Shown here: positions 21,005 through 27,121 of the stretch, piece after piece
Layout of the letters: every line of letters starts with the position of its first letter
Position numbering within the stretch: the first letter of the stretch is position 1
Virus record (IMG/VR): IMGVR_UViG_3300008113_001458
Span: 1 to 27,121 of that record
DNA: 27,121 bases
Direction: 5' to 3' (one strand)
From: a virus
Translations under genes and position numbers: made by a program
Notes under the pieces: model-generated
What the model was told of the DNA's origin: nothing
Databases searched by the model: none
What the model saw: only the letters and a program-made list of their open reading frames with translations

Positions 21005-21940
21005 ATGGACATTCAATCACTACGCAAAATGCGCAATCAAGACTTCAGCAAAATCGCTGGAGAGTTTGACAAAATCGCCAATCCTGGCGAGAAAAAATCC
21101 TATGACGACGACCGTATCTGGAAATTGACTCCAGATAAAGCAGGTAATGCATCTGCGGTTATTCGTTTCCTACCACGTACCGAAGGCGACGAACTCCCAT
21201 TCGTTAAAATCTTCAGTCACTCTTTCCAAGGTCCAACTGGAAAGTGGTATATTCAAAATTCTCTTACTACTCTTGGTGAGAACGATCCTGTTGGTGAACT
21301 TAATTCTAAGTTGTGGAACTCTGGTTCTGAAGCCAACAAAGAAGTTGCTCGCAAGCAAAAACGTAAGTTGAGTTTTATCGCTAACATCTATGTTGTTAGT
21401 GATCCAGCCAAACCAGAAAACAACGGTAAGGTGTTCTTGTTTAAATTCGGCAAGAAAATCTTTGACAAAATTATGGACAAAGCACGTCCTACCTTTGCTG
21501 AAGATCAACCAGTAAACGTGTTTGATTTGTGGGAAGGCGCAGACTTTAAACTACGTATGCGTAAAGTTGATGGTTACCCAAACTATGACCAATCTACCTT
21601 TGCTGATCCAACTGAATTGTTGGGTGGTGTTGAGGAAGATTTGCTTGAAGTAGTTGGTAAGCAATATCGCTTGTCAGAGTTTATGGATCGCAAGAACTTC
21701 AAGTCTTATGAAGAACTATCTCGCATCCTTAATGATGTTCTTAACGAAGGTGGAGCACCAGTTCGTTCAGCTGCTTCTATGTCAGAAGATGACGACTATA
21801 CCCCACCAGTAGCACCTAAGTCTGTTGGCGCATCTAAGCCAGCACCAGAACCAAAGGTTGCTAAGAACACAATGCCTGAAGTAACCGATGATGACGAAGA
21901 CGTTATGTCATACTTCCAAAAGATTGCTAATGAAGCATAA
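21005..21940 (+). CDS. 32: single-stranded DNA-binding protein, T4 gp32-like
   Basis: Gp32 coats ssDNA during replication, recombination and repair. The 311-aa protein has the expected layout: basic N-terminal cooperativity segment (SLRKMRNQDFSKI), OB-fold core with FSHSFQGPTGKWYIQNSLTT (70-89), the basic strand KQKRKLSFIANIYVV (about 117-131) and an acidic C-tail (EVTDDDEDVMSYF) for partner binding. T4's zinc site (His64, Cys77, Cys87, Cys90) is not kept: only the His equivalent (His72) remains and the protein has no Cys at all. The last 145 bases overlap the opposite-strand frame. Confidence 0.88.
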   Translation: MDIQSLRKMRNQDFSKIAGEFDKIANPGEKKSYDDDRIWKLTPDKAGNASAVIRFLPRTEGDELPFVKIFSHSFQGPTGKWYIQNSLTTLGENDPVGELNSKLWNSGSEANKEVARKQKRKLSFIANIYVVSDPAKPENNGKVFLFKFGKKIFDKIMDKARPTFAEDQPVNVFDLWEGADFKLRMRKVDGYPNYDQSTFADPTELLGGVEEDLLEVVGKQYRLSEFMDRKNFKSYEELSRILNDVLNEGGAPVRSAASMSEDDDYTPPVAPKSVGASKPAPEPKVAKNTMPEVTDDDEDVMSYFQKIANEA

Positions 21941-24087
21941 AAAGCAATAGCAATAAAAAAGCCACCACCATATTTTTTCATCTTTGCTGCAATAGCAGCT
22001 GCTTCTGCAGGAGATGCGCCATCAGCTAAAGCATTTTGTCTTGCAGCTTCAGCCCTTTGATCGAGATCTGAAGATGCTACTGCTGGCGCTGAAGAAGCAA
22101 GAGCTTTTGTCTTATCTTCTGCAGCAGTAGCTACAGGTTTGGCTTGTTGTTGCTCTTCAGCTTTCTTTTGTTTAGCGTACTGCGCTTCAACCGCAGGAGG
22201 ATATGAATTACCAGATCCTTTGCCATATTGAATAGCAACCATTTGTCCTCTTGATAGTGGTTGTCCTTCGATATATGGCTCGCCAGCAATTCTCATTCCT
22301 TTAGTTTCTTTACTGCTACTAATTGGAGGTTTACCAGATCCACTACCAGTTGAAGCGCCAGCTGCAGCTGTAGGTGGGGTACCAGCTGCGTTACCAGAAC
22401 CAGCTGCAGATGTTTCAGCTTTCTTTCTGGCTTGCGCTGCTAATTCTCTCGCTTCCTTAACAGATTTACCATCAGATCTTGCTTCTTGATATACTCTGTC
22501 ATATTCTCTTACACCTTGTTGCTGAGCAGCAGTTCCTTGCCCACCATTTTGCGCTTGACCTTCTAATCTTGTTTTCGCTTCTTCTATTTTCTTACCTGCA
22601 GCTGTTGCATGCGTAACTTTAGGTTCTGTCTGCGCTTGTGGTGTAGCAGTCATAGATTGAACTTTGGCTTCAGCTCCAGACTTATCTGGATTAGAACTAG
22701 AGAACCAGTTCTTAATTTTACCACCAGTTTCACCAAGGAACTTACCTGCTTTACCACCAAGATATGAACCACCCAATCCACCTATCGCTGCTCCAACAAG
22801 ACCACCGATGGCAGTACCAATAACAGGAACTGCGGACCCAACTGCTGCTCCAAGAGCAGCACCTTTAAGCGCACCAACTGCACCACCAACTGCTTGACCA
22901 CCACCTTCGCCGATGGCTCCACCTTTTGCTACTGTACCTTCTTCTTTTGTTATTTCACCTCTAGCTACTTTATCGCTTGCTTCGTTATAACCTTGGTTAG
23001 CCAACCCACCAGCTAACTTACCCTTACCCTTGCCTAGCATGTCACCAGCTAAGTCCATAAGTCCACCGCCACCACCAGAGCCACCTTCTTTTACAGCTTG
23101 TAGTAGTTGGGCATCATATTCTACTTTTCGTTTTGTTTCTTCTCTCCACTCTTCCAAATATATTGGGAAAGCAGCAGTATTTTCTCTCATACCACCCAGC
23201 ATTTCATTCTGCTGAGCCATTAAACGATTATTTTCTAGAGTAGACTCTTTGTCGCTACCAAAACCTCCACCTGAACCACCTGATGATGGAGATGGGAATG
23301 GTATAACATTTGATGGCATTGAACCTGGAACAGAAGCAGCCATTCCATCAAGCGTACTCTTGACTTCTTGTTTTCTAAATTTATCTTTTAGTAGTTCGTC
23401 AGCTTGGGCAGTCTCAACTGCTTTTATTTGTCTCTTACCACCAACAGACTTTGCCAGTTCATCTGGATTGATGCCACTTTGTAGCATCGAGTCTAACTTA
23501 TATTTTTCTGCTTGCGCTTTGGCTTGAGCTGGAGCAAACTCTTCTTCGTGTTGTTTGATGTAGTACTGTCTAACTTTCTCATCATCCCCTTTGAACTGTT
23601 TTAAGTTCTTCATTTGAGGATTCATCTTCATTAATGTATCGGCACGTTTTAATTTGTCTTCACGTCTACCAAGCAGGTTGCCAACAAAGCTGTCGTCTTC
23701 GACAATATTCATTGTCTTTGCCAACCCTCTTATTGAACCGAATTTATATTTTAATGAGTCTTTGTCAAATGGATCACGTTTACCATCAGCACCTTTGCGA
23801 CCCATTACATAATCTTTTGCTTGGTCTTTTACTGTGCGTTGATCCCAAGTGCCACCATCTTTATAGTTTGGCGCTTCGTTTGGTTTAATTGTACCAACTG
23901 AAATTGCTTTGGCTAATTTTTCTAGATTAGTAGAAAGTTTTTCATTAGACTTAAGAATTTTGTCATCACTTTTCTCTGCGGTTTCAGCAATTTCTTTATA
24001 CTTCTTTGTTGCTTCTTCAGAGGATACAGCTGACCCATCCATTCCTGGTCTTAATGGGATTATTTTAGCCAAATTAGATTTTGCCAT
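21796..24087 (-). CDS. large Gly/Ala-rich tail protein, tape-measure position
   Basis: A 763-codon frame starts 2 bases after the gp51-like stop. The first 300 residues are charged and helical; about 385-465 is a Gly/Ala-rich hydrophobic stretch (GGAVGALKGAALGAAVGSAV and more) like the membrane-active part of tape-measure proteins; the rest is low-complexity Ala/Gln/Ser. Position directly after a tail-chaperone frameshift pair is the usual place for the tape-measure gene (T4 gp29 is 590 aa), but sequence alone does not prove it. About 48 C-terminal codons lie antisense in gene 32 and look unlike the rest, so the natural C-terminus may be lost or end near 21940. Confidence 0.55.
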   Translation of the reverse strand: MAKSNLAKIIPLRPGMDGSAVSSEEATKKYKEIAETAEKSDDKILKSNEKLSTNLEKLAKAISVGTIKPNEAPNYKDGGTWDQRTVKDQAKDYVMGRKGADGKRDPFDKDSLKYKFGSIRGLAKTMNIVEDDSFVGNLLGRREDKLKRADTLMKMNPQMKNLKQFKGDDEKVRQYYIKQHEEEFAPAQAKAQAEKYKLDSMLQSGINPDELAKSVGGKRQIKAVETAQADELLKDKFRKQEVKSTLDGMAASVPGSMPSNVIPFPSPSSGGSGGGFGSDKESTLENNRLMAQQNEMLGGMRENTAAFPIYLEEWREETKRKVEYDAQLLQAVKEGGSGGGGGLMDLAGDMLGKGKGKLAGGLANQGYNEASDKVARGEITKEEGTVAKGGAIGEGGGQAVGGAVGALKGAALGAAVGSAVPVIGTAIGGLVGAAIGGLGGSYLGGKAGKFLGETGGKIKNWFSSSNPDKSGAEAKVQSMTATPQAQTEPKVTHATAAGKKIEEAKTRLEGQAQNGGQGTAAQQQGVREYDRVYQEARSDGKSVKEARELAAQARKKAETSAAGSGNAAGTPPTAAAGASTGSGSGKPPISSSKETKGMRIAGEPYIEGQPLSRGQMVAIQYGKGSGNSYPPAVEAQYAKQKKAEEQQQAKPVATAAEDKTKALASSAPAVASSDLDQRAEAARQNALADGASPAEAAAIAAKMKKYGGGFFIAIAFYASLAIFWKYDITSSSSSVTSGIVFLATFGSGAGLDAPTDLGATGGV

Positions 24088-24089
24088 CT

Positions 24090-24269
24090 TTATTTACTCG
24101 CTAGTCTTTGTTTTTCTTCTTCTAAGTATTGAATCAACATCGCCACATATATCTCTTTCTCAAACGGTATCATGTTTTCAATCTCAGCCAAGGAATACTT
24201 ATGGTACTGCATTAGAGAGAAGTTCATTTTGTAAAAATTCGCCAAACTCTCATGGCTGAGATTAATTAA
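24090..24269 (-). CDS. 51: gp51-like tail assembly chaperone extension, reached by -1 frameshift
   Basis: In the -1 frame relative to gp26, the sequence stays open from the slippery site (24269-24275) to TAA 24090-24092, adding 59 residues. The peptide contains NFYKMNFSLMQYHKYSLAEI, then NMIPFEKEIYVAMLIQYLEE, which I recognise as the short gp51-type protein of marine T4-like phages. An internal ATG at 24227 could start a 45-aa form, but it has no SD. The frame being open across the gp26 stop, and no SD on the ATG, both favour a gp26-gp51 fusion of about 296 aa, as for lambda G/GT. Confidence 0.65.
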   Translation of the reverse strand, partial: LINLSHESLANFYKMNFSLMQYHKYSLAEIENMIPFEKEIYVAMLIQYLEEEKQRLASK

Positions 24270-24979
24270 AAAAAACTTTCAACACCCTCCAACACCTTGT
24301 TGTGGTGCTTCTTGCAAAGTGGGCAATCATATGTAATATCGTGTGAAAGTTTTGGCATTGTTTCAAAATATCTTTCAATCTTTTTAAATTGTTCTTGCGT
24401 TAAACTATTCAAGAATTCTGATATTTCTTCTTTGGTTTGTTCTTTCGCATGAAAGATCTCGTCCTTCGTGTACACGTAATCAATACAGTCTGCGACTACA
24501 TCAAAGATTGCTTCAAAATTTCCTTCTTTCACTTTCTCCAAAGCAATTAGAGTTTCTATGTTTGGATACTTCATCATAATCCCAACATCGTCGTACAAGG
24601 CAATCTTTTTAACGTGCTCTTCAACACCCTTAACACCAACCTTAGAGATATCGATTGTCAGTTTTGTGTTTGCTTTATCATCGTCACATTCATCACAGAA
24701 AAATAGTAGTTCAACAAATTCGCCAACAGAACGAGAACGTAATTGAGTGAAGACATACTCTAAGTCAAATACTGAGAGACTATCTACATCAATATTGTCT
24801 TTAATACACGAAGAAACAATTTCTTTCAGTGTATTGACCATGACATTTATATCCTCACTTTGTTGTGCGATTAATAATGCCTTTTCTTCTCTGACCAAAA
24901 ATGGTCTAATCTTTACTTCACGATTCGTTGATGGAATCTTAATCGTGTAGATTGGCGTTTGTAAAATTGGTAAAGCCAT
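24266..24979 (-). CDS. 26: baseplate hub assembly protein, T4 gp26-like
   Basis: At 237 aa the protein matches the T4 gp26-type family: N-terminus LPILQTPIYTIKIPSTNREV, RPFLVREEKALLIAQQS, SVFDLEYVFTQLRSRSVGE, and a C-terminal CPLCKKHHNKVLEGVESFF. Two CxxC pairs (CDEC near 92 and CPLC near 219) with nearby His may bind zinc. The family was named as baseplate hub, but its likely role is as tail assembly chaperone for the tape measure, given the frameshift signal at its end. It starts 4 bases after the 57-aa ORF's stop, with a GGAG SD. Confidence 0.8.
   Translation of the reverse strand: MALPILQTPIYTIKIPSTNREVKIRPFLVREEKALLIAQQSEDINVMVNTLKEIVSSCIKDNIDVDSLSVFDLEYVFTQLRSRSVGEFVELLFFCDECDDDKANTKLTIDISKVGVKGVEEHVKKIALYDDVGIMMKYPNIETLIALEKVKEGNFEAIFDVVADCIDYVYTKDEIFHAKEQTKEEISEFLNSLTQEQFKKIERYFETMPKLSHDITYDCPLCKKHHNKVLEGVESFF
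24269..24275 (-). promoter_or_regulatory. T_TTT_TTT slippery heptamer at the gp26 stop codon
   Basis: On the - strand gp26 ends GAA AGT TTT TTT TAA. The heptamer T-TTT-TTT lies in register directly before the stop codon, the classic arrangement for -1 frameshifting. The -1 frame continues into the gp51-like sequence without a stop. Confidence 0.65.
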
Positions 24980-24983
24980 AGTG

Positions 24984-25157
24984 TTACTCTCCTTTAGTCA
25001 TATTCTTGATTAACTTATTCAACTCACTAGTACTTCCAACAAAAATAGCGTTGTTGTTAGTCACCTGTTTTGCCTTATCACTTTGTCTTGTTATAATTTC
25101 TGTTTTCATTGCAGGCTCAATGTCAAAAATTTCATTTAATTTATCATCCATTTTCAT
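24984..25157 (-). CDS. 57-aa ORF resembling an internally deleted gp16 (small terminase)
   Basis: ATG 25155-25157 to TAA 24984-24986. The N-terminus, MDDKLNEIFDIEP, looks like the start of marine T4-like gp16, and the C-terminus, NNAIFVGSTSELNKLI, like its end (T4: NATVFMGSPTELMDEI). The roughly 80-110 residue central oligomerisation region of gp16 is absent; the two ends are joined by about 17 residues (AMKTEIITRQSDKAKQV). No SD is close to the start. It lies between the tube-fold gene (2-base gap) and gp26. It could be a remnant, a regulatory mini-protein or an unrelated look-alike. Confidence 0.5.
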   Translation of the reverse strand: MKMDDKLNEIFDIEPAMKTEIITRQSDKAKQVTNNNAIFVGSTSELNKLIKNMTKGE

Positions 25158-25159
25158 AA

Positions 25160-25915
25160 TTAACGTGTATTTCCTCTTATACCTAATCTGAGTGCACCAT
25201 CTGGATCAGCAGGATCCAATCCTCTCGCTCTCATTTCTCTAACATATTCTGACTCAGAGGATAGACGAGCTTGCGATGATGGCGATACGTTTGTGGTTAC
25301 TTGCGGTATAATTACATTCGGAGGGCGAGGTGCTTCTCTTGGTGCCACCGCAGAAACTGATTGAGTAGAGCCAGATTTAGCGTATTCAAGATTTTTCCAG
25401 TAACGATATTGCATTGTTACTTGAAGTTTCATAACATCTTTTGCGCCATAATCCAACTGAATCGCTGACATGGATTTTGGGTAACACTCATAAAGATTTA
25501 TTGCATATGTAATGTTACTTGCGTTATCAAGTGTGGCGACTTGAATATCTGTTGTATATCTATTGTAGTAGTTAAAGACACGGGTCTTTCCGTCTTGAAT
25601 GCTATTGATCCACTCATCGAAGAATCCTTTGATCCACATCTTACTGTCGCAGTAGAAACTAAGTTGCAATGGATCAAAAATTCTCTCATATGGCATTTCT
25701 CTAAACTCGCCAAAAGTTCTTGCTTGAGTTGTAGTATAAGTTATGCCAGGAAGGGTTGCTTGATCGCAAAATAACAACATCTTTCTCCACTCATTGTTAT
25801 TTTGATATTTTGCGTTGGCGATGACAGCTGGTTTACCAATGTAAACTTCATACTTTGATGGTTTTTGTAAACCACCAATTTTTACTTGAGATATGAACTC
25901 GTTTAATGTGCTCAT
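25160..25915 (-). CDS. tail-tube-fold baseplate protein (T4 gp54/gp48/gp19-like)
   Basis: The core matches the T4 tube-protein pattern: LLFCDQATLPG (about 47-57), FREMPYERIFDPLQLSFYCD (about 70-90), a helix with FFDEWINSIQDGKTRVFNYY, strands with DIQVATLDNASNITYAINLY, and a CYPKSMSAIQLDY then MKLQVTMQYRYW end. T4 gp54 has the same order. The C-terminal 70 residues are Pro/Ser/Arg-rich and probably disordered. At 251 aa it is longer than tube protein gp19, suiting a tube initiator or cap. Its ATG overlaps the TGA of the alternative frame of the upstream gene (ATGA), indicating coupling. Confidence 0.65.
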   Translation of the reverse strand: MSTLNEFISQVKIGGLQKPSKYEVYIGKPAVIANAKYQNNNEWRKMLLFCDQATLPGITYTTTQARTFGEFREMPYERIFDPLQLSFYCDSKMWIKGFFDEWINSIQDGKTRVFNYYNRYTTDIQVATLDNASNITYAINLYECYPKSMSAIQLDYGAKDVMKLQVTMQYRYWKNLEYAKSGSTQSVSAVAPREAPRPPNVIIPQVTTNVSPSSQARLSSESEYVREMRARGLDPADPDGALRLGIRGNTR

Positions 25916-26028
25916 CTTGATTTCCTTACTGAGTCTGCCCAGACAACTTGTTTATTTGCTCCTGCAAATCTTTCAACAGGAAGCATCATTGCCGTAGACA
26001 ACGCACGGTTTAGCCAAATTAAATTTTG
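25912..26028 (-). other. alternative-frame C-terminus of the preceding structural gene
   Basis: Frame +1 relative to the 26452 start reads NLIWLNRALSTAMMLPVERF and continues to a TGA at 25912-25914 that overlaps ATG 25915 in an ATGA arrangement. The residue pattern is protein-like (LPVERF recalls the family C-terminus), while the zero frame ends early at 25973. It marks an indel, a sequencing error or a +1 frameshift. Confidence 0.5.
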
Positions 26029-26452
26029 ATAGACCTGCAATTGTTGCCCAAGAATATCTAATTTTTGTTGTTTCGTCCATCTTTGTGTTTGAAGCGAAAA
26101 CCATAAGTCTGTCTAATAACCTAACACGCAACTGATATGGTAAGTAGTGCATATTCAACCCCATGAATCCACCTGGAACTTTGGCGTATGGAAAAACCAT
26201 AGGGAACATATCGTAATATGGTAACGTATCCTTTGTTTTAGGATCGTAAAAAAACATGTAGAGTTTACCAGGAATTATCCTACCCTTTAACACTTCTGGG
26301 TTGTTGTTCATCACCTTATTTGGTGTGAGGTATCTCTGCTGTTTATTTAAAAGCAGTGCTTGTTGCTCGAACCATGTTTTAGATTTTCGAGAGATATCAG
26401 GATCTACTCTAAATCGGTCAAACAGGTCTTGAAAAGATTCTTTTTTGGCCAT
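25973..26452 (-). CDS. virion/baseplate-region protein, C-terminus apparently frameshifted
   Basis: The 159-codon frame contains PGKLYMFFYDPKTKDTLPYYDMFPM, a motif I know from structural proteins of marine T4-like phages, together with GGFMGLNMHYLPYQLRVRLL. The end (AKPCVVYGNDASC) looks unlike the family. In the +1 frame the DNA continues as ALSTAMMLPVERFAGANKQV and stops at 25912-25914, overlapping the next ATG by 4 bases, as the other genes here do. One base too many between about 25977 and 26027 would explain this. The SD is AGGA, very close to the ATG. Function in the particle not known. Confidence 0.6.
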   Translation of the reverse strand: MAKKESFQDLFDRFRVDPDISRKSKTWFEQQALLLNKQQRYLTPNKVMNNNPEVLKGRIIPGKLYMFFYDPKTKDTLPYYDMFPMVFPYAKVPGGFMGLNMHYLPYQLRVRLLDRLMVFASNTKMDETTKIRYSWATIAGLSKFNLAKPCVVYGNDASC

Positions 26453-26460
26453 ATTCCTAT

Positions 26461-26907
26461 TTATTTACTTTGTGCAAGACCAAGTTCATATTCGGTAATT
26501 ATCTTAAAATGCCAACCCCTATCTTTAGCGTAAGAATCAGCAGCTTTCCACTTTGCTTGGTTAACAACAAAGGTAGCAGATTCTGTAAGATACCTTTGGG
26601 TTCTTCTTCCAGGATATTCTGGTGGTTGGGTTTGTTTATGAGGTTTAATTTCTACCAAATACGTGACAAGTTTCCCAGAACTATCCCTTGTTTGTATTCT
26701 AAAATCTACAAAATAACGATGTATTTTTTCATCGATTGGGGATCTATAAGGAATAACTGTTTCTTCTGACGACCATTTTATGATTGAGCTGTTCCTGTCG
26801 CACCAAGATGCGAATCTAGTTTCCCAGCTGGACCTCATAATGATATTTGTGGGGTCGCCATCATATTTTTCGGGTTGTAAAGGTTTAAATTTTCTCTTGT
26901 GAAACAT
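26461..26907 (-). CDS. 4: head completion nuclease, T4 gp4 (gp50)-like
   Basis: Gp4 completes DNA-filled heads before tail joining. The protein has FKPLQPEKYDGDPTNIIMRS (7-26), SWETRFASWCDRN, IIKWSSEETVIPYRSPIDEK, HRYFVDFRIQT with a nuclease-like Asp, LVEIKPHKQTQPP (Glu-x-Lys), and VNQAKWKAA, all gp4 family blocks in order. I start at ATG 26907 (148 aa); the frame extends to a TTG at 26937 but adds unrelated residues. T4 gp4 is 150 aa. It is the first gene of the leftward unit and lies back to back with the rightward gene at 26960. Confidence 0.85.
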   Translation of the reverse strand: MFHKRKFKPLQPEKYDGDPTNIIMRSSWETRFASWCDRNSSIIKWSSEETVIPYRSPIDEKIHRYFVDFRIQTRDSSGKLVTYLVEIKPHKQTQPPEYPGRRTQRYLTESATFVVNQAKWKAADSYAKDRGWHFKIITEYELGLAQSK

Positions 26908-26959
26908 AACTAAATAATAGAAGGTGTACTCCAACAATACATATTTAGAGACTTAAAAG

Positions 26960-27121
26960 ATGGCCACTCAAACCAACCCTAACGAATTTACTGCTGCAGA
27001 TGGTAGTAAGTATAAGATCGATCAGCTAACCTATCCGAGAGATCTGATCGGTAACTACAGCGAATATGGTGAAAGTATGATTCTTTTTAACATTAATGTT
27101 CTTGAAGAATCTAAACTTGGT
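26960..27121 (+). CDS. structural protein, N-terminal part (runs off window)
   Basis: ATG 26960 opens a frame of 54 codons to the window edge, MATQTNPNEFTAADGSKYKI, then QLTYPRDLIGNYSEYGESMI. The TYPRDLI block followed by a FNINV strand is one I recall from a structural protein next to gp4 in marine T4-like phages. It is divergent from the gp4-like gene, with 52 bases between them holding AT-rich, weak late-promoter-like boxes. No function can be stated for the part seen. Confidence 0.6.
   Translation, partial: MATQTNPNEFTAADGSKYKIDQLTYPRDLIGNYSEYGESMILFNINVLEESKLG

Noticed and set aside
22664-23527. Pro/Ser-rich frames on the + strand
   Set aside because: They are the antisense of the Gly/Ala-rich tail gene; composition mirrors it and no SD or promoter precedes them.
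1-27121. CRISPR array, insertion sequence, integrase or attachment site
   Set aside because: No regularly spaced repeats, transposase or recombinase motifs, or terminal inverted repeats were seen on either strand.

Overview
The window is a piece of a T4-like tailed phage (myovirus) genome. It is AT-rich and tightly packed, and start and stop codons often overlap. The evidence is the T4 replication/late-transcription block in order (gp33-like, small membrane protein, gp59-like, small acidic protein, gp32) and, on the opposite strand, T4-type head and tail genes (gp4-like head completion nuclease, a tail-tube-fold baseplate protein, gp26-like protein with a gp51-like extension). Gene content (SpeD, PhoH, MazG-like, amidinotransferase, 2OG oxygenases, SleB hydrolase, ClpP) resembles marine T4-like phages. 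The host cannot be read from the sequence. I saw no integrase, transposon, CRISPR array or ordinary tRNA.

Layout on the + strand. Positions 1-1681 hold small unknown genes. A cluster at 1705-5414 encodes an S-adenosylmethionine decarboxylase homologue, an unknown CPFA-motif protein, an amidinotransferase and three tandem Asp/Asn beta-hydroxylase-type 2OG-Fe(II) oxygenases, all overlapping; it looks like a small-molecule or modification pathway. A promoter at 5450-5478 opens a long block to 13756: tyrosine-phosphatase-like protein, metallophosphoesterase, MazG-like pyrophosphohydrolase, SGNH hydrolase, HAD nucleotidase, PhoH, GH19 endolysin, RecB-like exonuclease and many unknowns. Positions 13862-15474 hold ahpC, a class II aldolase-like gene and ahpD. 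A circularly permuted (two-piece) tmRNA gene follows directly, with an SD-led 23-codon membrane ORF in its intervening segment. Next come a small conserved gene with its own terminator, a SleB hydrolase overlapping a ClpP-like protease, and a terminator array at 17784-17881. Promoters at 17894-17922 and 19090-19118 drive three unknown genes and then the gp33-gp59-gp32 block.

From 21796 to 26907 genes run on the - strand: gp4-like, a structural protein that appears frameshifted near its C-terminus, a tail-tube-fold protein, a 57-aa ORF that looks like an internally deleted gp16, gp26 with a T_TTT_TTT slippery heptamer on its stop codon leading into a gp51-like extension, and a large Gly/Ala-rich protein in the tape-measure position. 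That last frame runs 145 nt into the antisense of gene 32. A divergent structural gene starts at 26960 and leaves the window.

The strongest candidates for new biology are the permuted tmRNA with its embedded mini-ORF, the SpeD-amidinotransferase-triple oxygenase cluster, the AhpC/AhpD operon, the gp26/gp51 frameshift, and three promoters whose -10 box lies exactly 6 nt before an ATG (candidate leaderless mRNAs). Family assignments come from motif reading without database searches.
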